Assembly: GCF_032854445.1 (NCBI RefSeq)
Contig: NC_088300.1
Location: forward strand, 63,400,984 to 63,464,983
DNA from: Liolophura sinensis
Lineage: Eukaryota > Mollusca > Polyplacophora > Chitonida > Chitonidae
DNA: 64,000 nt
Direction: 5' to 3'
In this document: piece after piece, positions 48,101-58,900 of the stretch
Layout: every line of letters begins with the position of its first letter
How positions within the stretch are numbered: the first letter of the stretch is position 1
Notes under the pieces: generated by a model
The model's database searches: none
The model's input: only the letters and a program-made list of their open reading frames with translations
Told to the model about the DNA's origin: nothing
Translations under genes and position numbers: made by a program

Positions 48101-51100
48101 AAGCAACAGAAACTGACAGTTCCTACCATTTAGACCTTGGTCTTTGCCATGTTCGTCTGTAAATGTGTAGTTTTCTAGTTGACGTAGATCATACAGATGT
48201 TCCCTGGCACTTGTTACAACACGTTCAGATCCATTTCGCACCAAATAAGACAGCAATAGTAAGGACTACAAAATAAACAGTACAAACATGTCAAACAGAT
48301 AGAAAGAAAATTCCCAAAACTGCTTTGGAGGTCTCTCAATAAACAGGTTAACAGTGAGAAATGATAGATCCAGATGTGGATGTATACCCAATTATTAGGA
48401 CTACCTCATTTTTTGTACAGTTTTTATTGCTTGAAGGTATGGTAAATACTTGACAGGAGCATGTCTTGTTTGTGAAATTACACCCATGCCACAGCCCCCC
48501 CCCCCCCCCTCCCCATTTCAACCCTGTTGGTTCCAAACTCAAAAAACCGATCACACTGAAAGACGGGCCACAGGTGCCTGCCCTTTTCCCTGTTTCGAAT
48601 CAGGTGCTGACCACTTTGTTAGTTTTATTTAACTGGTGTTTTATGCCGTACTCAAGAATATTTCACTTATATGGCAGCAGCCAGTATAATGGTGGGAGGA
48701 AACCGGGCAGAGCCCAGGGAAACCCACAAGCATCCGTAGGTTGCTGACAGACCTTCCCAAATAGAACCGAAGAGGAAGCCAGCATGAGCTGGACTTGAGC
48801 TCACAGCAACCAGGTGCTGAACCAGTCTGTATCACGAACAGTTAACCTTTAAATTGTCTACAAGTCTGGATGAACACACAATAATAAAATATGAAGACAC
48901 ACCTTGAATGTGTTAACATGGGGCAGATGAAAACAAAATGTCACAAAAAAATTAATTATGTATTTAAAATTGACTAGCTTTACACTTACTTGCATGATAC
49001 AACAAAGTGTAACAAATTGGGGGAAAAAAGAGCGACCTTTGTGTCTTTGCGTAGTCAGGAGAAACATGGTGTTCCTCTAAAGTGGTTAAGCAACAGCTGA
49101 AAGGTTTCACTCCATAACATTACCAAAAAGCAGGGTATGTTTTCATCTACAAAATTCATTTGGTTTGTTACTGGACTTGTTTTTCAACAACACCAATTTC
49201 GTATATTTTACAGCTGGAATGCAAGATACAAGGGCAGGCGTCTGTGGATGGGCTTGTCATGGAATTTATTACATGAATGTCTTTTCCAATCTTGACACTT
49301 TATAGCACTAGTTTAATAAGCATGAATTTTTAACTGTCATGAGCTAAGAGTTCTTAACTTGATTCTTACAAAACTTGAACTTGATTCTCGGTGAGTCAAA
49401 CTCAAGATGCTTTCATATCAATCTCCTGGTGGCCTGAGAATCATGGAATAAGATATTTTAATCTCGAGTTATAAATATAGAACAATTTTTATTGCAATTT
49501 CATACAAACTAGTATGCATACCTTGTAGACCCTCCGCCAGTTTTTTCTGTTTTCGTGTAACAACCGTTTCCACAGCATACCCATGACTTCAGGAAAATGT
49601 TCATATGTGAAGGTGTACTGGCCAATCTCATTCATCAAGCTGCCATGAGGTCCCCAAGCCTCATCATTTGTTGCCTCTCGGACTTTGGCCTCCACTTCCG
49701 AATAGTTCATCACCACATTGGTGCTGTAATGAGACAAAGCAATACAAAAGTGAATATTGAAGGAGGTTTAACGTAAAGCATAATTTTCCCAATCTTCCAA
49801 AATAATATAGTGATGGTACATGTAAATTCACATCATATTGATATCTCAGGGTCTGGGGCCACTTTCACAAAGCGGTGTATGACATTTATTTATCTATCGT
49901 ACATTTGTTGTACATCACTATTAACGTACCATTGTTCTATATGTGCCATATCATACAAATACCACATCTTTGTGACGGTGGCCCCAGATAACTACACAAC
50001 CAACAGTATTTGAATAACTAGACAATGCTTGGATTGCCTACTGTGTTTTTAATTTTTGTTTTCTTTACTTTTATTTTAGCAGTCAGGCCTTTATATTCCC
50101 TCCAAATCAGGGTGGTAAATGCTGTGTCGAAAATAAAATCCGCCAAAATTAAGCTTAACTTAAAAAAAATCTTAGAAATCAGCGATTAAATAATTAAGAA
50201 ATGTTTTTCATGTCTTCCCAGTGTAACTCATACATCAGTGTGACAGGTAGGGAATGACAAAGCACGTGTGATTCAACAGGTAGAGAATGATAGATGGGAA
50301 AGGTACCAGTTGCCGAAAACTGACTGGAGTTAACGACACTGTGCGAGCACAGTACAACAAGAACAGCAATACATAAGCACGAAGCATACAAGCGTAAACG
50401 ATGAGTCTCCACTGACGTTTTCACACACGCGGGAAATCGCAGTAGGGCAGCTCAAAATACGCACCTAAAAGAAAAACATGCTCTCTCCAACTGTGTGCCT
50501 TTTAAGGAAGGAAAGACCTTATTTCCATCTTTTTTTTTTACACAATTTTTACGATTTTCTGTTCATTAGGTGTGTGTACATATACTGTGTCTTCTTGTGT
50601 CTTTTAACATGTAAACTATACACCAAGCTCAATTATTCATGATGAGAAAAATGGGTTTATTAAGTTTGGTACCATATATATAGAGTTCCAACACTAGATA
50701 TGAGTTGTGGACACAGTGTCGCAATGAAAGATAGTGAGCTATAAATGCATTAGCTTTCAAGATTAAACAGGTAAGTGGAATTAGTGCAATATGAGATCAG
50801 GATGTGACACAACTGTTAACTCCCAAGTCCTGAAGTTCTTTATACAAAACTCTGTATAGAAATTTGACTTCATGAGTAAGTTGCTTTAAGGGCTGGACTG
50901 TATAGAGATATACAGATGACACCATCAGGTCAAAAATACTATGTCAATAAACATTTATTGTATTTATTTATTTATTTATTTGTATTATAAAATTCAGTTA
51001 TGGATGTGAAGTATCACATATGCAGTAAGCTTTGCCTATGGGGTAGCTCATAATGAAATAATGTATTAATCAGGTGCACAAGTCACCCTGGCTACGATTT

Positions 51101-52263
51101 ATTATAGCCATGAAGGCTTCCACGGTATACACTCCTCAGCAAATGCCGCCATGTTGAGCAGCTATGTGCATGTCCTGCTTTGTAGTGGAGGAGTGGGAGT
51201 GAGTGAATGAGTGAGTGAGTGCTTGGGGGTTTAACGTCGTACTTAAAATATGACGAAGGAATCCTTAGAGTGCATGTAATGTGCCTCCTTGTTGCAGGAC
51301 GGATTTCCACCGCTCTCTTAACCAGTGCTGCTTCACGGAGATGCCTTACCGAAGGAAAGTAAGCTGCCCATTCTACTGATACTGGTCAACCAATCATTAC
51401 ACTACCCCCTTCATGCTGAACCCCATATGAGGAAGTTACAACTTCCTCTTTTAAGGTCTTAGGTGTGACTCAACCCAGGATTGACCCTGGATCTACTGTT
51501 CCCGAAGCAGATGCTCTACAGACTGTGCTATCGGGGCCGGTTGGTGGAGTGGGAAGACGTTGGCATTTGTCGATGGGCGTACACTGTGGAAGACTTCATG
51601 GCTATAATAAATCTATGCTAAATCAGGGTGTATGGTGGTGATGCGGTGGATGCAGAAAGCAGGTCTTTAGGTTGGTGTCTTATTTGCACAAGACTTGTTC
51701 GAAACAAAGACAACCGGCCTGGACCTTCGTTCAGTACGAAACTAAGAATATGATAAGACAAGGTGTTGCGAGTCTTTCGGGGCTAGACTAACATGTACAT
51801 GTATCGGAATGTAATCCTTGTTTACCGAATTAACACCTTTGTTATGATATCACATAATAGACAACATAATTTCATAGTCATGCATATCATTTGTGAGTAC
51901 AAGTCACAAAAGAGGTGTAAACTGCCGAAAAGATGTACGCAACTGTCAAGCTAGCATCTGTCAAATTGCATGGGGCTTGCCACTCAAGAGATGTATTCCA
52001 ATGTATGTCCACCTGATTATTTGGATTTACAGATATTTAGATAATATACGCTTCCCAACAAATTGTGGTTCGCAACCCTAAATATTTTGTGCGAAGTAGT
52101 GGCTTATTTATCACAAACACGATAGCTGACGTGTAGTGTTTTCTAAATAGGTCACTGCATTAGGGACATTTGCAACAACAACGCGGGCCGGAACAGGCAG
52201 TCGTTAGTGACCGGCAAAGTGAGATACTTACACTTTATCCGTTATTTCGCGTAGTTTCCACAT
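34217..52263 (-). CDS. CLINT1: Clathrin interactor 1 (epsinR / enthoprotin)
   Basis: Adaptor that binds PI4P, clathrin and AP-1 and helps form vesicles between the trans-Golgi network and endosomes. Fifteen minus-strand exons join in frame (2355 nt, 784 aa; human 625): 52263-52232, 49723-49522, 48265-48127, 47387-47250, 46892-46727, 45630-45327, 44727-44574, 43755-43692, 43172-42740, 42525-42475, 41739-41617, 40800-40747, 40338-40224, 35971-35801, 34425-34217. Residues ~5-150 form the ENTH domain (TNVVMNYSEVEAKVREATND, NWRRVYKSLLLLSYLVRNGS, RLREERKKAKKNKDKYVG). Three FADF/FGDF motifs (residues ~355, 383, 404), the usual gamma-ear ligands, and a clathrin-box-like DLLDVF (429-434) follow. The tail is rich in Met, Gln, Gly and Pro, and ends AFSSFGSFQK like its vertebrate counterpart (AFANFANFSK). 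All introns are GT-AG. The start MWKLREITDKV is set by homology. Confidence 0.95.
36183..36256 (-). mobile_element. SINE family A tail fragment
   Basis: Reverse tail piece in CLINT1 intron 13: atatatttatttattttact, then ttatgccacactcaaaag. The core is lost. Confidence 0.5.
36590..37260. repeat. 41-bp minisatellite, CLINT1 intron 13
   Basis: About 15 copies of a unit containing gtcaagcaggtcacggtgaa, tttcacccagacatagccaa and variants. The central copies (36720-37130) are the most alike and the ends are diverged. There is no coding potential across units. Confidence 0.92.
37735..38200. repeat. 24-bp minisatellite, CLINT1 intron 13
   Basis: About 18 copies of a unit gtgtcaataccaggttgcct plus gcat or acat. 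Because the period is a multiple of three and lacks stops, it gives long open frames on both strands, which are artefacts. One unit of the neighbouring 41-bp array (37792-37838) is embedded near its left end. Confidence 0.93.
38921..39466. mobile_element. Possible inverted-repeat-bounded insertion
   Basis: The left boundary attaaaggagaagaaaac and right boundary ttttcttctccttaaaag are inverted copies (13 bp perfect, a few more with mismatches) about 545 bp apart in CLINT1 intron 13. The enclosed sequence is richer in GC and CpG than the intron around it. It could be a non-autonomous DNA element; a second copy was not seen. Confidence 0.4.
41300..41488. mobile_element. Short inverted-repeat element (MITE-like), copy 3
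   Basis: Best-preserved termini of the family: ctgtaattcttcaatctttt with cgcatg at the left, and atgcgaaaaggttgaggaat at the right. It lies in CLINT1 intron 11. The interior has no coding sequence. Confidence 0.72.
42740..43172 (-). other. CLINT1: CLINT1 exon 9: Met/Gln-rich repeat domain
   Basis: A single 433-nt exon holding residues ~400-544. It starts with the motif QGNFADFSKF and the clathrin-box-like SGDLLDVF, then becomes a long low-complexity stretch of repeated QPMG, GTQ and MGMQ words. DNA repeats of cccattggttgcattcccat type underlie it. This exon accounts for a large share of the extra length relative to human CLINT1. An open frame on the opposite strand is a shadow. Confidence 0.9.
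43885..44170. repeat. 31-bp minisatellite, CLINT1 intron 7
   Basis: About nine copies of a unit acagaacaaacaaggcattc plus agtataacatg. Copies differ at a few sites only, so the array is fairly young. It lies between exons 8 and 7. Confidence 0.92.
44300..44543 (-). mobile_element. SINE family A, CLINT1 intron 7
   Basis: Reverse copy, diverged but complete: tail side ctcattttattgccgcactc, core agggggaaacccacaactgt, head ccaggccacataggcccctc. It ends 31 nt from the exon 7 donor (44573). Confidence 0.82.
45327..45630 (-). other. CLINT1: CLINT1 exon 6: charged Arg/Asp repeat
   Basis: Exon coding for residues ~226-327. An 18-bp DNA repeat (gatcgtggtgagaggagc) in three to four copies encodes RGERSD hexapeptides, followed by an RDRDRGRFRDEF-type stretch. 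The exon ends in the conserved IDLGAATNYG, which aligns with vertebrate IDLGAAAHYTG. The RGERSD array has no counterpart in the human protein as I know it. Confidence 0.85.
46045..46220 (-). mobile_element. SINE family B, partial
   Basis: Tail and middle part of family B in CLINT1 intron 5: tgcttgaggctttaaataac, gatgacgatgaggaatcatt, then ggtacggcaagtctatgctg. The tRNA-like head is missing. It is followed 100 bp later by a family A SINE. Confidence 0.65.
46318..46592 (-). mobile_element. SINE family A, full length
   Basis: Near-consensus reverse copy in CLINT1 intron 5: tail tttatttatttatttattta, core, and complete head ending ctgagccacggaggccccc. Its low divergence suggests recent insertion. 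Confidence 0.92.
46638..46689. mobile_element. MITE-like element, right-end fragment
   Basis: The sequence cttcaaaaccttgcaaacat and gagaaggttttaagaattac matches only the right terminus of the 7070/22901/41300/47735 family. Confidence 0.5.
47735..47949. mobile_element. Short inverted-repeat element (MITE-like), copy 4
   Basis: Begins ttaattcctcaaccttttcg and ends gcgaaaacgttgaagaatta; CLINT1 intron 3. It is the longest copy (about 215 bp). Confidence 0.68.
48483..48516. repeat. C-rich homopolymer tract
   Basis: A run of 13 C, then t and more C, in CLINT1 intron 2. Tracts of this kind are prone to sequencing error in length. Confidence 0.8.
48615..48815 (-). mobile_element. SINE family A, CLINT1 intron 2
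   Basis: Reverse copy with tail gttttatttaactggtgttt, good core (ataatggtgggaggaaaccg) and a truncated head ending gagctcacagcaacc. Confidence 0.85.
50535..50612 (-). mobile_element. SINE family B fragment
   Basis: Only the middle word set remains (ttaggtgtgtgtacatatac, tgtgtcttcttgtg), shared with copies at 46045 and 56190. CLINT1 intron 1. Confidence 0.45.
51185..51548 (-). mobile_element. SINE family B, divergent subfamily
   Basis: Tail at left (tgcttgggggtttaacgtcg) and tRNA-like head at right: on the minus strand ggccccgatagcacagtctg, tagagcatctg and B-box-like gggtcaatcct. The middle differs from the other B copies, so it may represent a second subfamily. CLINT1 intron 1. Confidence 0.75.
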
Positions 52264-52649
52264 TATTGATCTCCTGACACAATACTGATAACTTTTAAAT
52301 TGTCAAAGGGGCAACTCAGTGCCTAGATGGTCGACGATGTGATCACCACCCTTCTCACAATCTGTTCTGCTCTAAGTAATATGGCGCGTGGTCACGTGAT
52401 CAGATTGACCTCTCATCAATGAGACCGTGTAGTGACATTCCCACGAAAGGAGATTAGATACAAAGTCACAAATTTGACAAGTGAAATTTTTCATGCTTCT
52501 CGATAATACGACCAATATGTAGCCCGCAGTGGCTTCTATCAAGGTGCATCATGTAACAGCAATCCTAAACAAACAGTGCACATACATGGCTGGCGAAAGG
52601 CCACAAGTCCACTTATATACATGTTAGGTGTGTATTTATGTCCACAGAT

Positions 52650-52770
52650 TGCCTGGCTGGCTCAGATGTTCAAAAGCGTTGGCTTACTGCCACTATAATC
52701 AGACACATGATGAATGAGGTCGCGCGTTCGAATCCAGCTCTCGCTGTTTTGGCTGAAGCCTAAGGTCAAA
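52650..52770 (+). mobile_element. tRNA-derived SINE head, third family
   Basis: A-box-like tggctggctcagatgttcaa and B-box-like cgcgttcgaatcc about 60 bp apart form a tRNA-like head, followed by gctgaagcctaaggtcaaaa and tttgttaggtatctga. The last word recurs at 54147 (atttgtcaggtatctgacta). It is not a tRNA gene, because the arms do not pair as a full cloverleaf. Confidence 0.5.
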
Positions 52771-52874
52771 ATGTTTGTTAGGTATCTGATTTAGTTCTTA
52801 TTTCTTAACTGATTCGACCTGTAAAACTGATCGCTGTTATATACAGACACAGCATATATAGCTAGGAATTCGTC

Positions 52875-53165
52875 GCTGAGAGTGCAAGTCCAGATCATGC
52901 TGGCTTCCTCTCCGGTCGTACATGGGAAGGCCTGGCGTCAACCTGAGGATCGAATGTCGTGGGTTTCCCCCGGCTCTGTTGGGGTTCCTCCCACCATAAC
53001 GCTGGCTGCCGTCGTATAAGTGAAATATTCTTGAGTACGGCATAAAACATCAATGAAATAAATAAATAAATCAAATATATAGACAGGCCAATATACTCAT
53101 AAGTGAAATTAATATTCTTGACCACGACATTAAGCAACAATCGAATATGAATAAATAAATAAATA
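52875..53165 (+). mobile_element. SINE family A copy followed by a second tail
   Basis: Forward copy from the B-box region (gtgcaagtccagatcatgct) through the core to tail gaaatattcttgagtacggc and aataaataaataaatc (53070). A second, diverged tail follows at 53100-53165 (tattcttgaccacgacatta, then aataaataaataaata), as if two copies overlapped. Confidence 0.82.
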
Positions 53166-54534
53166 TATTGTATATACGTGAACAGTGCCTAAGGTGTGGA
53201 AAGGAGTTTTTCTGGTTTTACTTAACCTTTTGAAAATTCTTGTGTTTTAAGCTTTAATTATTTGCAACCATGATCTATCAAGCAAATTTTTGTCAAGCTT
53301 ACACATTTTTAAGCTAGCATACATGTACTTGTAAGCTTTGTAACATGTTGATGGTGCACATATAAAAACAAGCTATTCCAATAATAAATAGATGATGCTT
53401 GGGGTGAAAAGGCCTTTCTGGCACGATCAGCACACACATGTATAATTTATGTAACTAATAATAATAAAAATCATGCCTATAGACCTATATTAATTATGTT
53501 CGTTCAATCATTTGACTGACATTTCTTCATTCAAAAAATAATAAATAAATAATAATCTGCAAAGTAAACGTGGTTTGACATGTCAGCTAGTCTGACAGAC
53601 AGGTATGGACAGGTATGTATATAGGCCTATAGGCCTTTCTGGAGACTAAGAATATAGTTTATGATTTTCAAAACTTACAGATGTAAATCTGTTAGTGCTT
53701 GTGTAATCTGCCTATTCGCTCTTGCAATCATGCTCCCGATGGGTGTAGTGCTAAAGCACATATAGCCCCGGAAAGCTGCTATAGAAACCCCCTCTGCCCG
53801 AATCAAGATTGTCCATAGCTGTGACCTTATCTGTTTTTTTTTCTTTCTTTTATTAGGTCACAATTGCGGGTGTATCTGTGCTCATGCAGACATGAAGTGC
53901 ACACGCACTGAAACGTCACAGAGGAAAACGTTGGGTTCTACTGCCATTTGGGCCGTCTGTGTAGTTCGTTCTCGAGTCTCCCATTGGGGCTATACATTTT
54001 TAAAGATCTATGATTTGTTAATAATGTATATTTATAACCACACGTGGAATCAGTGTATGCATGCATGGGTAGGCTCCCATCTTGACGATTGTTCAGATGG
54101 TCAGGAACTATAGTGGGCAAATCGTGCATGCCTATTTTAAGTGGTTTAACATTTGTCAGGTATCTGACTAGGTGGGGTTACCTTACTAGTTTCAGTTTTC
54201 ACCAACCACGAAGTTATTCTCTAAATATAATTCTCTAAATATAACCACCGTCACATACTGTTGAGTATATGGGCCAAGGAATTAAGGCATCGATATAGAT
54301 ACAGGGATTGGTACAAGGATATGTCTTAACACTGTAAAATGCTGGCAAAGAGAGGTAATGTGAGAATTCTTCTATACTAATTGCTTGATTGATTGGTGAC
54401 GTTGTACAAATTTTTATTCATATATGACGGTGGGCAGGTTTATTTTTCGAAGAAACCAGAGTGAAACCGTTAGTAAACCACAGCCTTTCGACAGGTATAC
54501 TTTGCCAACCTCCTGACGTAAAGCCGAAGTCATT

Positions 54535-55325
54535 AAGTGTGAAATACGTGTACTGTGACTTGGCGAGTCCATGCCCCCTTGGGTGCCTCCGCGACTTAAG
54601 TATTATGGCGAAAACACCAGACATGACACCTCATCCATGCACATTATACTGACACCGGGGCCAAACAGACCCGTTTGCTTGCACTAAACTCTCCGTGCTG
54701 AGTGACTACACTCGCAGAAATCTTGGTTCTTCATGGTTTTTCAGAGAACTACGTGGTACTTTGCTCTCATAATTGGTTCTCTATGGAACCTGTTGGTATA
54801 TATGTAATATAATCCAAACCATTTCATTGCTACTGCATAGGTAAGCAATAAACGTCTGTGGAAATAAGTGGGAAATCTAAGCGTTAGTGTTGGCTATAGG
54901 TACTCTTGCGGTCGTTAGTTGGCTCTGGTTCAGCCTAAATGGCGCTCTGGTGGTGTGGGTCTAAAAGGATCAACAGTGCGGAAAGACACAGTGCAGGCCA
55001 GTGACGATTCACTTTATTGGTCTATAGACCAGCCGTGTTTGCGCGTGGCTGCAGGTGAAAGAACTCGGTGCAGCGAAAAAAAAAAGATTTACATTTGGTT
55101 CTTTGTTTGGTTCTAACTTTGGTTCCAACTGTGTTGCATACCAAAGAACGAAGTCGGGTGCCTCGAAGAACTGTCCTTTCTTAGAGTGTAGTGAGGCAGC
55201 AAGAAGTACTATTTCTAAGTCTTTGGTATTACACGGGCGGCTCGGGTTTGATCCGGCCAGGTATTCAGGCTTCGAGACGGAGGCTCGAAGCATTAGGCCA
55301 CCGAAGCGGTCTAATTCCGACAGTT
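54535..55325 (-). mobile_element. SINE family B split by an insertion
   Basis: The left half (54535-54704: ttggcgagtccatgccccct, gacacctcatccatgcacat, ctccgtgctgagtg) and right half (55193-55325: aggcagcaagaagtactatt, tctaagtctttggtattaca, tRNA-like head) form one family B element when the 488 bp between them are removed. The order matches the intact copy at 32035-32395. Confidence 0.75.
54705..55192. mobile_element. Inverted-repeat element inserted in a family B SINE
   Basis: Left end actacactcgcagaaa and right end tttcttagagtgtagt are inverted copies (14 of 16 bp). The interior is rich in ggttct/agaacc words and has no coding frame. It interrupts the SINE cleanly, so its borders are well defined. 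Probably a non-autonomous DNA transposon; the superfamily is unclear. Confidence 0.72.
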
Positions 55326-55589
55326 CAATGCATATACATCTGTAATGTTTTAAATAGGCCTCTTTCCTAATCCTTTAATTTTTTAACTCCAACTTAAACC
55401 ACCCTACCGATTAGTTTCAATTTTATTGGGCTTGGGCGACATGTATCTGCATGTCAGTCAACGTGAAGAACAATCCATGTAGTGAAGGTATTTCGTATAT
55501 GTAAATACGGACTCGTATGTGAGAGAATAGGTGCTAGGAACTAATCAGGATATAACTATATATGCTCTACTATATGTGTTTTAGGCTTT

Positions 55590-55722
55590 GCTGTACATGG
55601 TCGTGGGTTTTGCCCGGGTTCTGCCCGGTTTCCTCCCACCGTAATGCTGGCCGCCGCCATGTAAGGAAATGTTCTTGAGTACAGGGTAAAACAACAATCA
55701 AATAAATAAATAAAATAAATGT
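55590..55722 (+). mobile_element. SINE family A, 5'-truncated
   Basis: Core and tail upstream of FAM221A: catggtcgtgggttttgccc, cgtaatgctggccgccgcca, ttcttgagtacagggtaaaa, caaataaataaataaaat. Confidence 0.82.
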
Positions 55723-55939
55723 AAAGATGTCCCTCTCGGTTGAAGTGACCCAAATAAGTGATCGAATCACCGGCCGCCAAGCCGCCGTATGGCCTAGCCA
55801 AGACGTCCAGGCATGTGTTGGTATAAACAACTCCCTGGCAACTGTGATATAGAGGGAGAAGTACACAATGAAAGAGTGAGGTGGAAAATCTATACACGTA
55901 CCTGTGTATATACCTTATATATAGTGTTATGTGTTCATC

Positions 55940-58900
55940 ATGGCGGACCGACAATATCATCTGAAATTTGACAGTTCCAAAGCGGCTTCTGTGGATGATT
56001 ACCTCGAGTATAGAAGGTCAGCTTTGTACCTCACATAACAGATCAAATCTAGAGGACTGTGTTATTAAAACGGTTGTAATTAATTGTTTATTATTTTATC
56101 ATAAGTTAATAATGAGGCTTTGTAGGCCTACCAGTACAGGTATATTACGATTTATGATGTGTCGTGTATATACATCTGTGTAGGCTCACTTACATATGTC
56201 AGTGAATGAATGAATGAACGTTTGGGGTTTAACATCGTACATAACAATTGTTTAGTCAGATAGCGACAAGGAATCATTAGGTGTGTGTACATATACTGCA
56301 TGTGTCTTGTGGCAGGGCGAGTCCATGCCGCGAAAGTGCCGCCGCCACATAAGTATCATGCTTGAGGACACCATGCAGACATGATACCCCACACAGTCAC
56401 ATTATACCGACACCCGGCGAACCAGTCCTGTTTCCTTCATCTAACCTGTCGGTGTTGAGGCAGCAACAAACACCATTTTTAAAGTCGTTGTATGACCCAA
56501 CCCGGGCTTCGAAGCAGATAACATATCTCAGTGATGTACGGGTAAATGTTGACCAGTTTCCCTCAGTAATAACTATGCGAAAGTTATTAAAATTTAAAAT
56601 CTGTCGCATAACAAAAGTCTTTTTGTGTTGAAAGGTCAATGTAAAATAAAATAAGCCTGTGTACATGTCATATGCGAAGGTCAGGCGGTATAGATACATG
56701 AATGATGACGTTTTTGTTGGCCCTTGTTTTTTGTTACCTTGACCGTATAATACAATAAGTGTCTGGGTCAATAGGCGCTGGGTTAACAATATTTCAGCAA
56801 CATGTATAGTATTCCCAAAATATGGAGCCTGCTTAACGATGGGCGCAAGTTCTTTTTTTTTTTTAAAGTGTAGAAAATGACATTATGCATTTCGTCGATA
56901 AATCTTTGTCAGAAGTCGTTGTCATTGACTGGTAAAAGAAGGTAGGCGCATGTTTATAGATCCAATCTGTAGGCCTAATACCGTTTCAATGATACCAGCT
57001 GACAACAATTTTTGTTGATTTATTGGCAATCAAATTGTACAGTTAACCATCATAATTATAACAAGGCACGAATATGAACACTTAGGCAGGCGTGTTGACG
57101 AAGATTTGCAATAGTAGCATTACATTTAAAACCAGCATTTCTGAATGTTCCTCTAACTTTTCGCTTTCATTACTAGAAATTTTTCCCTGTCAAAGGAATT
57201 TTCATCGCATATAATAGGCCTATAACACTAATGTACTCTACTCCACATTTGTTCCCTGCGTGCTGATGGTCTATTGAATTTAACTTGTATCAATCAGGTA
57301 TTGATTTTTGAGTTTCTTGACGTTATACTGGGAGTTTGATAACCAAATTCAGCTTGTTTGCAACTCGTTCAGGTACCTGTTTTTTTCCTCCTCACAATTA
57401 TATGTGTAGAGTAGCCTCCCTCGCAATGCGCTGCATGACTGGATTACTGGTTGCTGTTTATTGACTGCAGGATTGTTGGTGACGATGATGGTGGAAAACT
57501 GTTCACTCCCGAAGAATACGAAGCCTACAAGAAGAAAGTACTGCCCATGGTAAGCAGCTTAACACTTGCAGCAAATCCCGATTGTGTAGAAATGTTATCT
57601 TCTGTATTGCAATGGTTGCATTCAAACCCGCAAAGGACCTGTCGTCTCTATACGAGCTCTAGCTCTCCAGCTGTAGCTCACTGACTCTCTATATACCACT
57701 CGCCAGCACTGCAGCTAATTTCCAAGTCACTTTTGATACACAAAAGCTTGTACTCAAAACACAACATTTATAACCATTTGATTGGTGTTCTACGCCGTTC
57801 TCACGAATATTTCACTTGTACGACGGCGGACAGGAAAACCCACGACCATCCGCAGGCTTTTGCCTGACCTTCCCATCGTACACGTGTGTGTAATGCTGAG
57901 GCAAACCACTCTTGACAGTAATAATAATTCACGGCTCTATATAAGGTAGCTTATATACAGGTGAAAATGTTTTTAATATGCAACCACGAACATACCTCTG
58001 AATTTCAATAATTCGCATATAAAACATGGTGATGAACTGGCTGTCTCTGTACGCCGAGACGTAGAATTAGAATTATTTATTAGAAGTAGAATCAATTCTC
58101 CGCCATTTCCGGGAATTAACCACGGTGACGTCACCGCCCTTTGTTTCAAACGCAAGGCAGATGGTACTAAATTTTCTGGCCTCTGAAGATCAAGGTAATT
58201 TTTTTTAAAATTTGAACTAAAGACGTCATATGGTAACAGCAGGTCAAAGTTCTGGCATGGAAAGAATTATCCAAGTTGCACTTTTCGATGGTTACATGCA
58301 AATGAATGTACCATTAGAATTGAAATGATGATCGAGTGCTGCACGTTTAGATTGTACCCTTGGAATCATTGTCCACCACTTCCTGGTACGAATGTCTGCC
58401 GTTATCGGACTAGTTAAACATGAATATTGATTCTAGCCGGCTAAAGAAAATTATTTGTCTAAGGCATTTTTATGCAGAGAACTTTTCCATCTGGTTTCTT
58501 CAACAGCGGGAAAAGAATCGGTTGTTTACCAGCTGGTCGTCATCCACTGGTATGGACTGTAAGATGATTGGACCGGAGACCCTCTGCTTTTGTAAACACA
58601 GGTATGATTGGTTCGATCCGTGGCTACATGTATCTGCTTCTGTAACCACAGGTAAGACTGGCTCGGTGGCTATCTTTATTACTCTTGTCTGAATGACTGA
58701 AAGGCTTTAAAGTCCATAACCTTAAAAAACGCGTTTCGGAAGGTAGGTATAGGGCGATATAGGATTGGTCACATGTAGGCACGTCCTGTACTTCGTTTTT
58801 TTTCTTTTTTTTTTGTTTATTTTTGTTTGTTATGTTTTTTTTATTAACAACAGTCTTTTTTTTACAGGTGATGTATTATAAGTCTGGGCATATATAAGAT

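Larger units (their letters stand above)
52264..55939. promoter_or_regulatory. Divergent CLINT1/FAM221A intergenic region
   Basis: 3.7 kb between the two ATGs, with the genes reading outward. The stretch just right of 52263 is CpG-containing (gatggtcgacgatgtgatca, atggcgcgtggtcacgtgat) and should hold the CLINT1 promoter and leader; the sequence left of 55940 should hold that of FAM221A. Most of the middle is SINE-derived, plus an inverted-repeat element. No protein-coding frame is supported. Confidence 0.45.

Noticed and set aside
52650-52740. Possible tRNA gene
   Set aside because: It has A- and B-box-like words, but the arms do not pair as a cloverleaf and similar heads recur as SINE relics.
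55055-55345. Open frames at 55.0-55.3 kb on both strands
   Set aside because: They cross the border of an inverted-repeat element and a SINE; no homology and no splice context.
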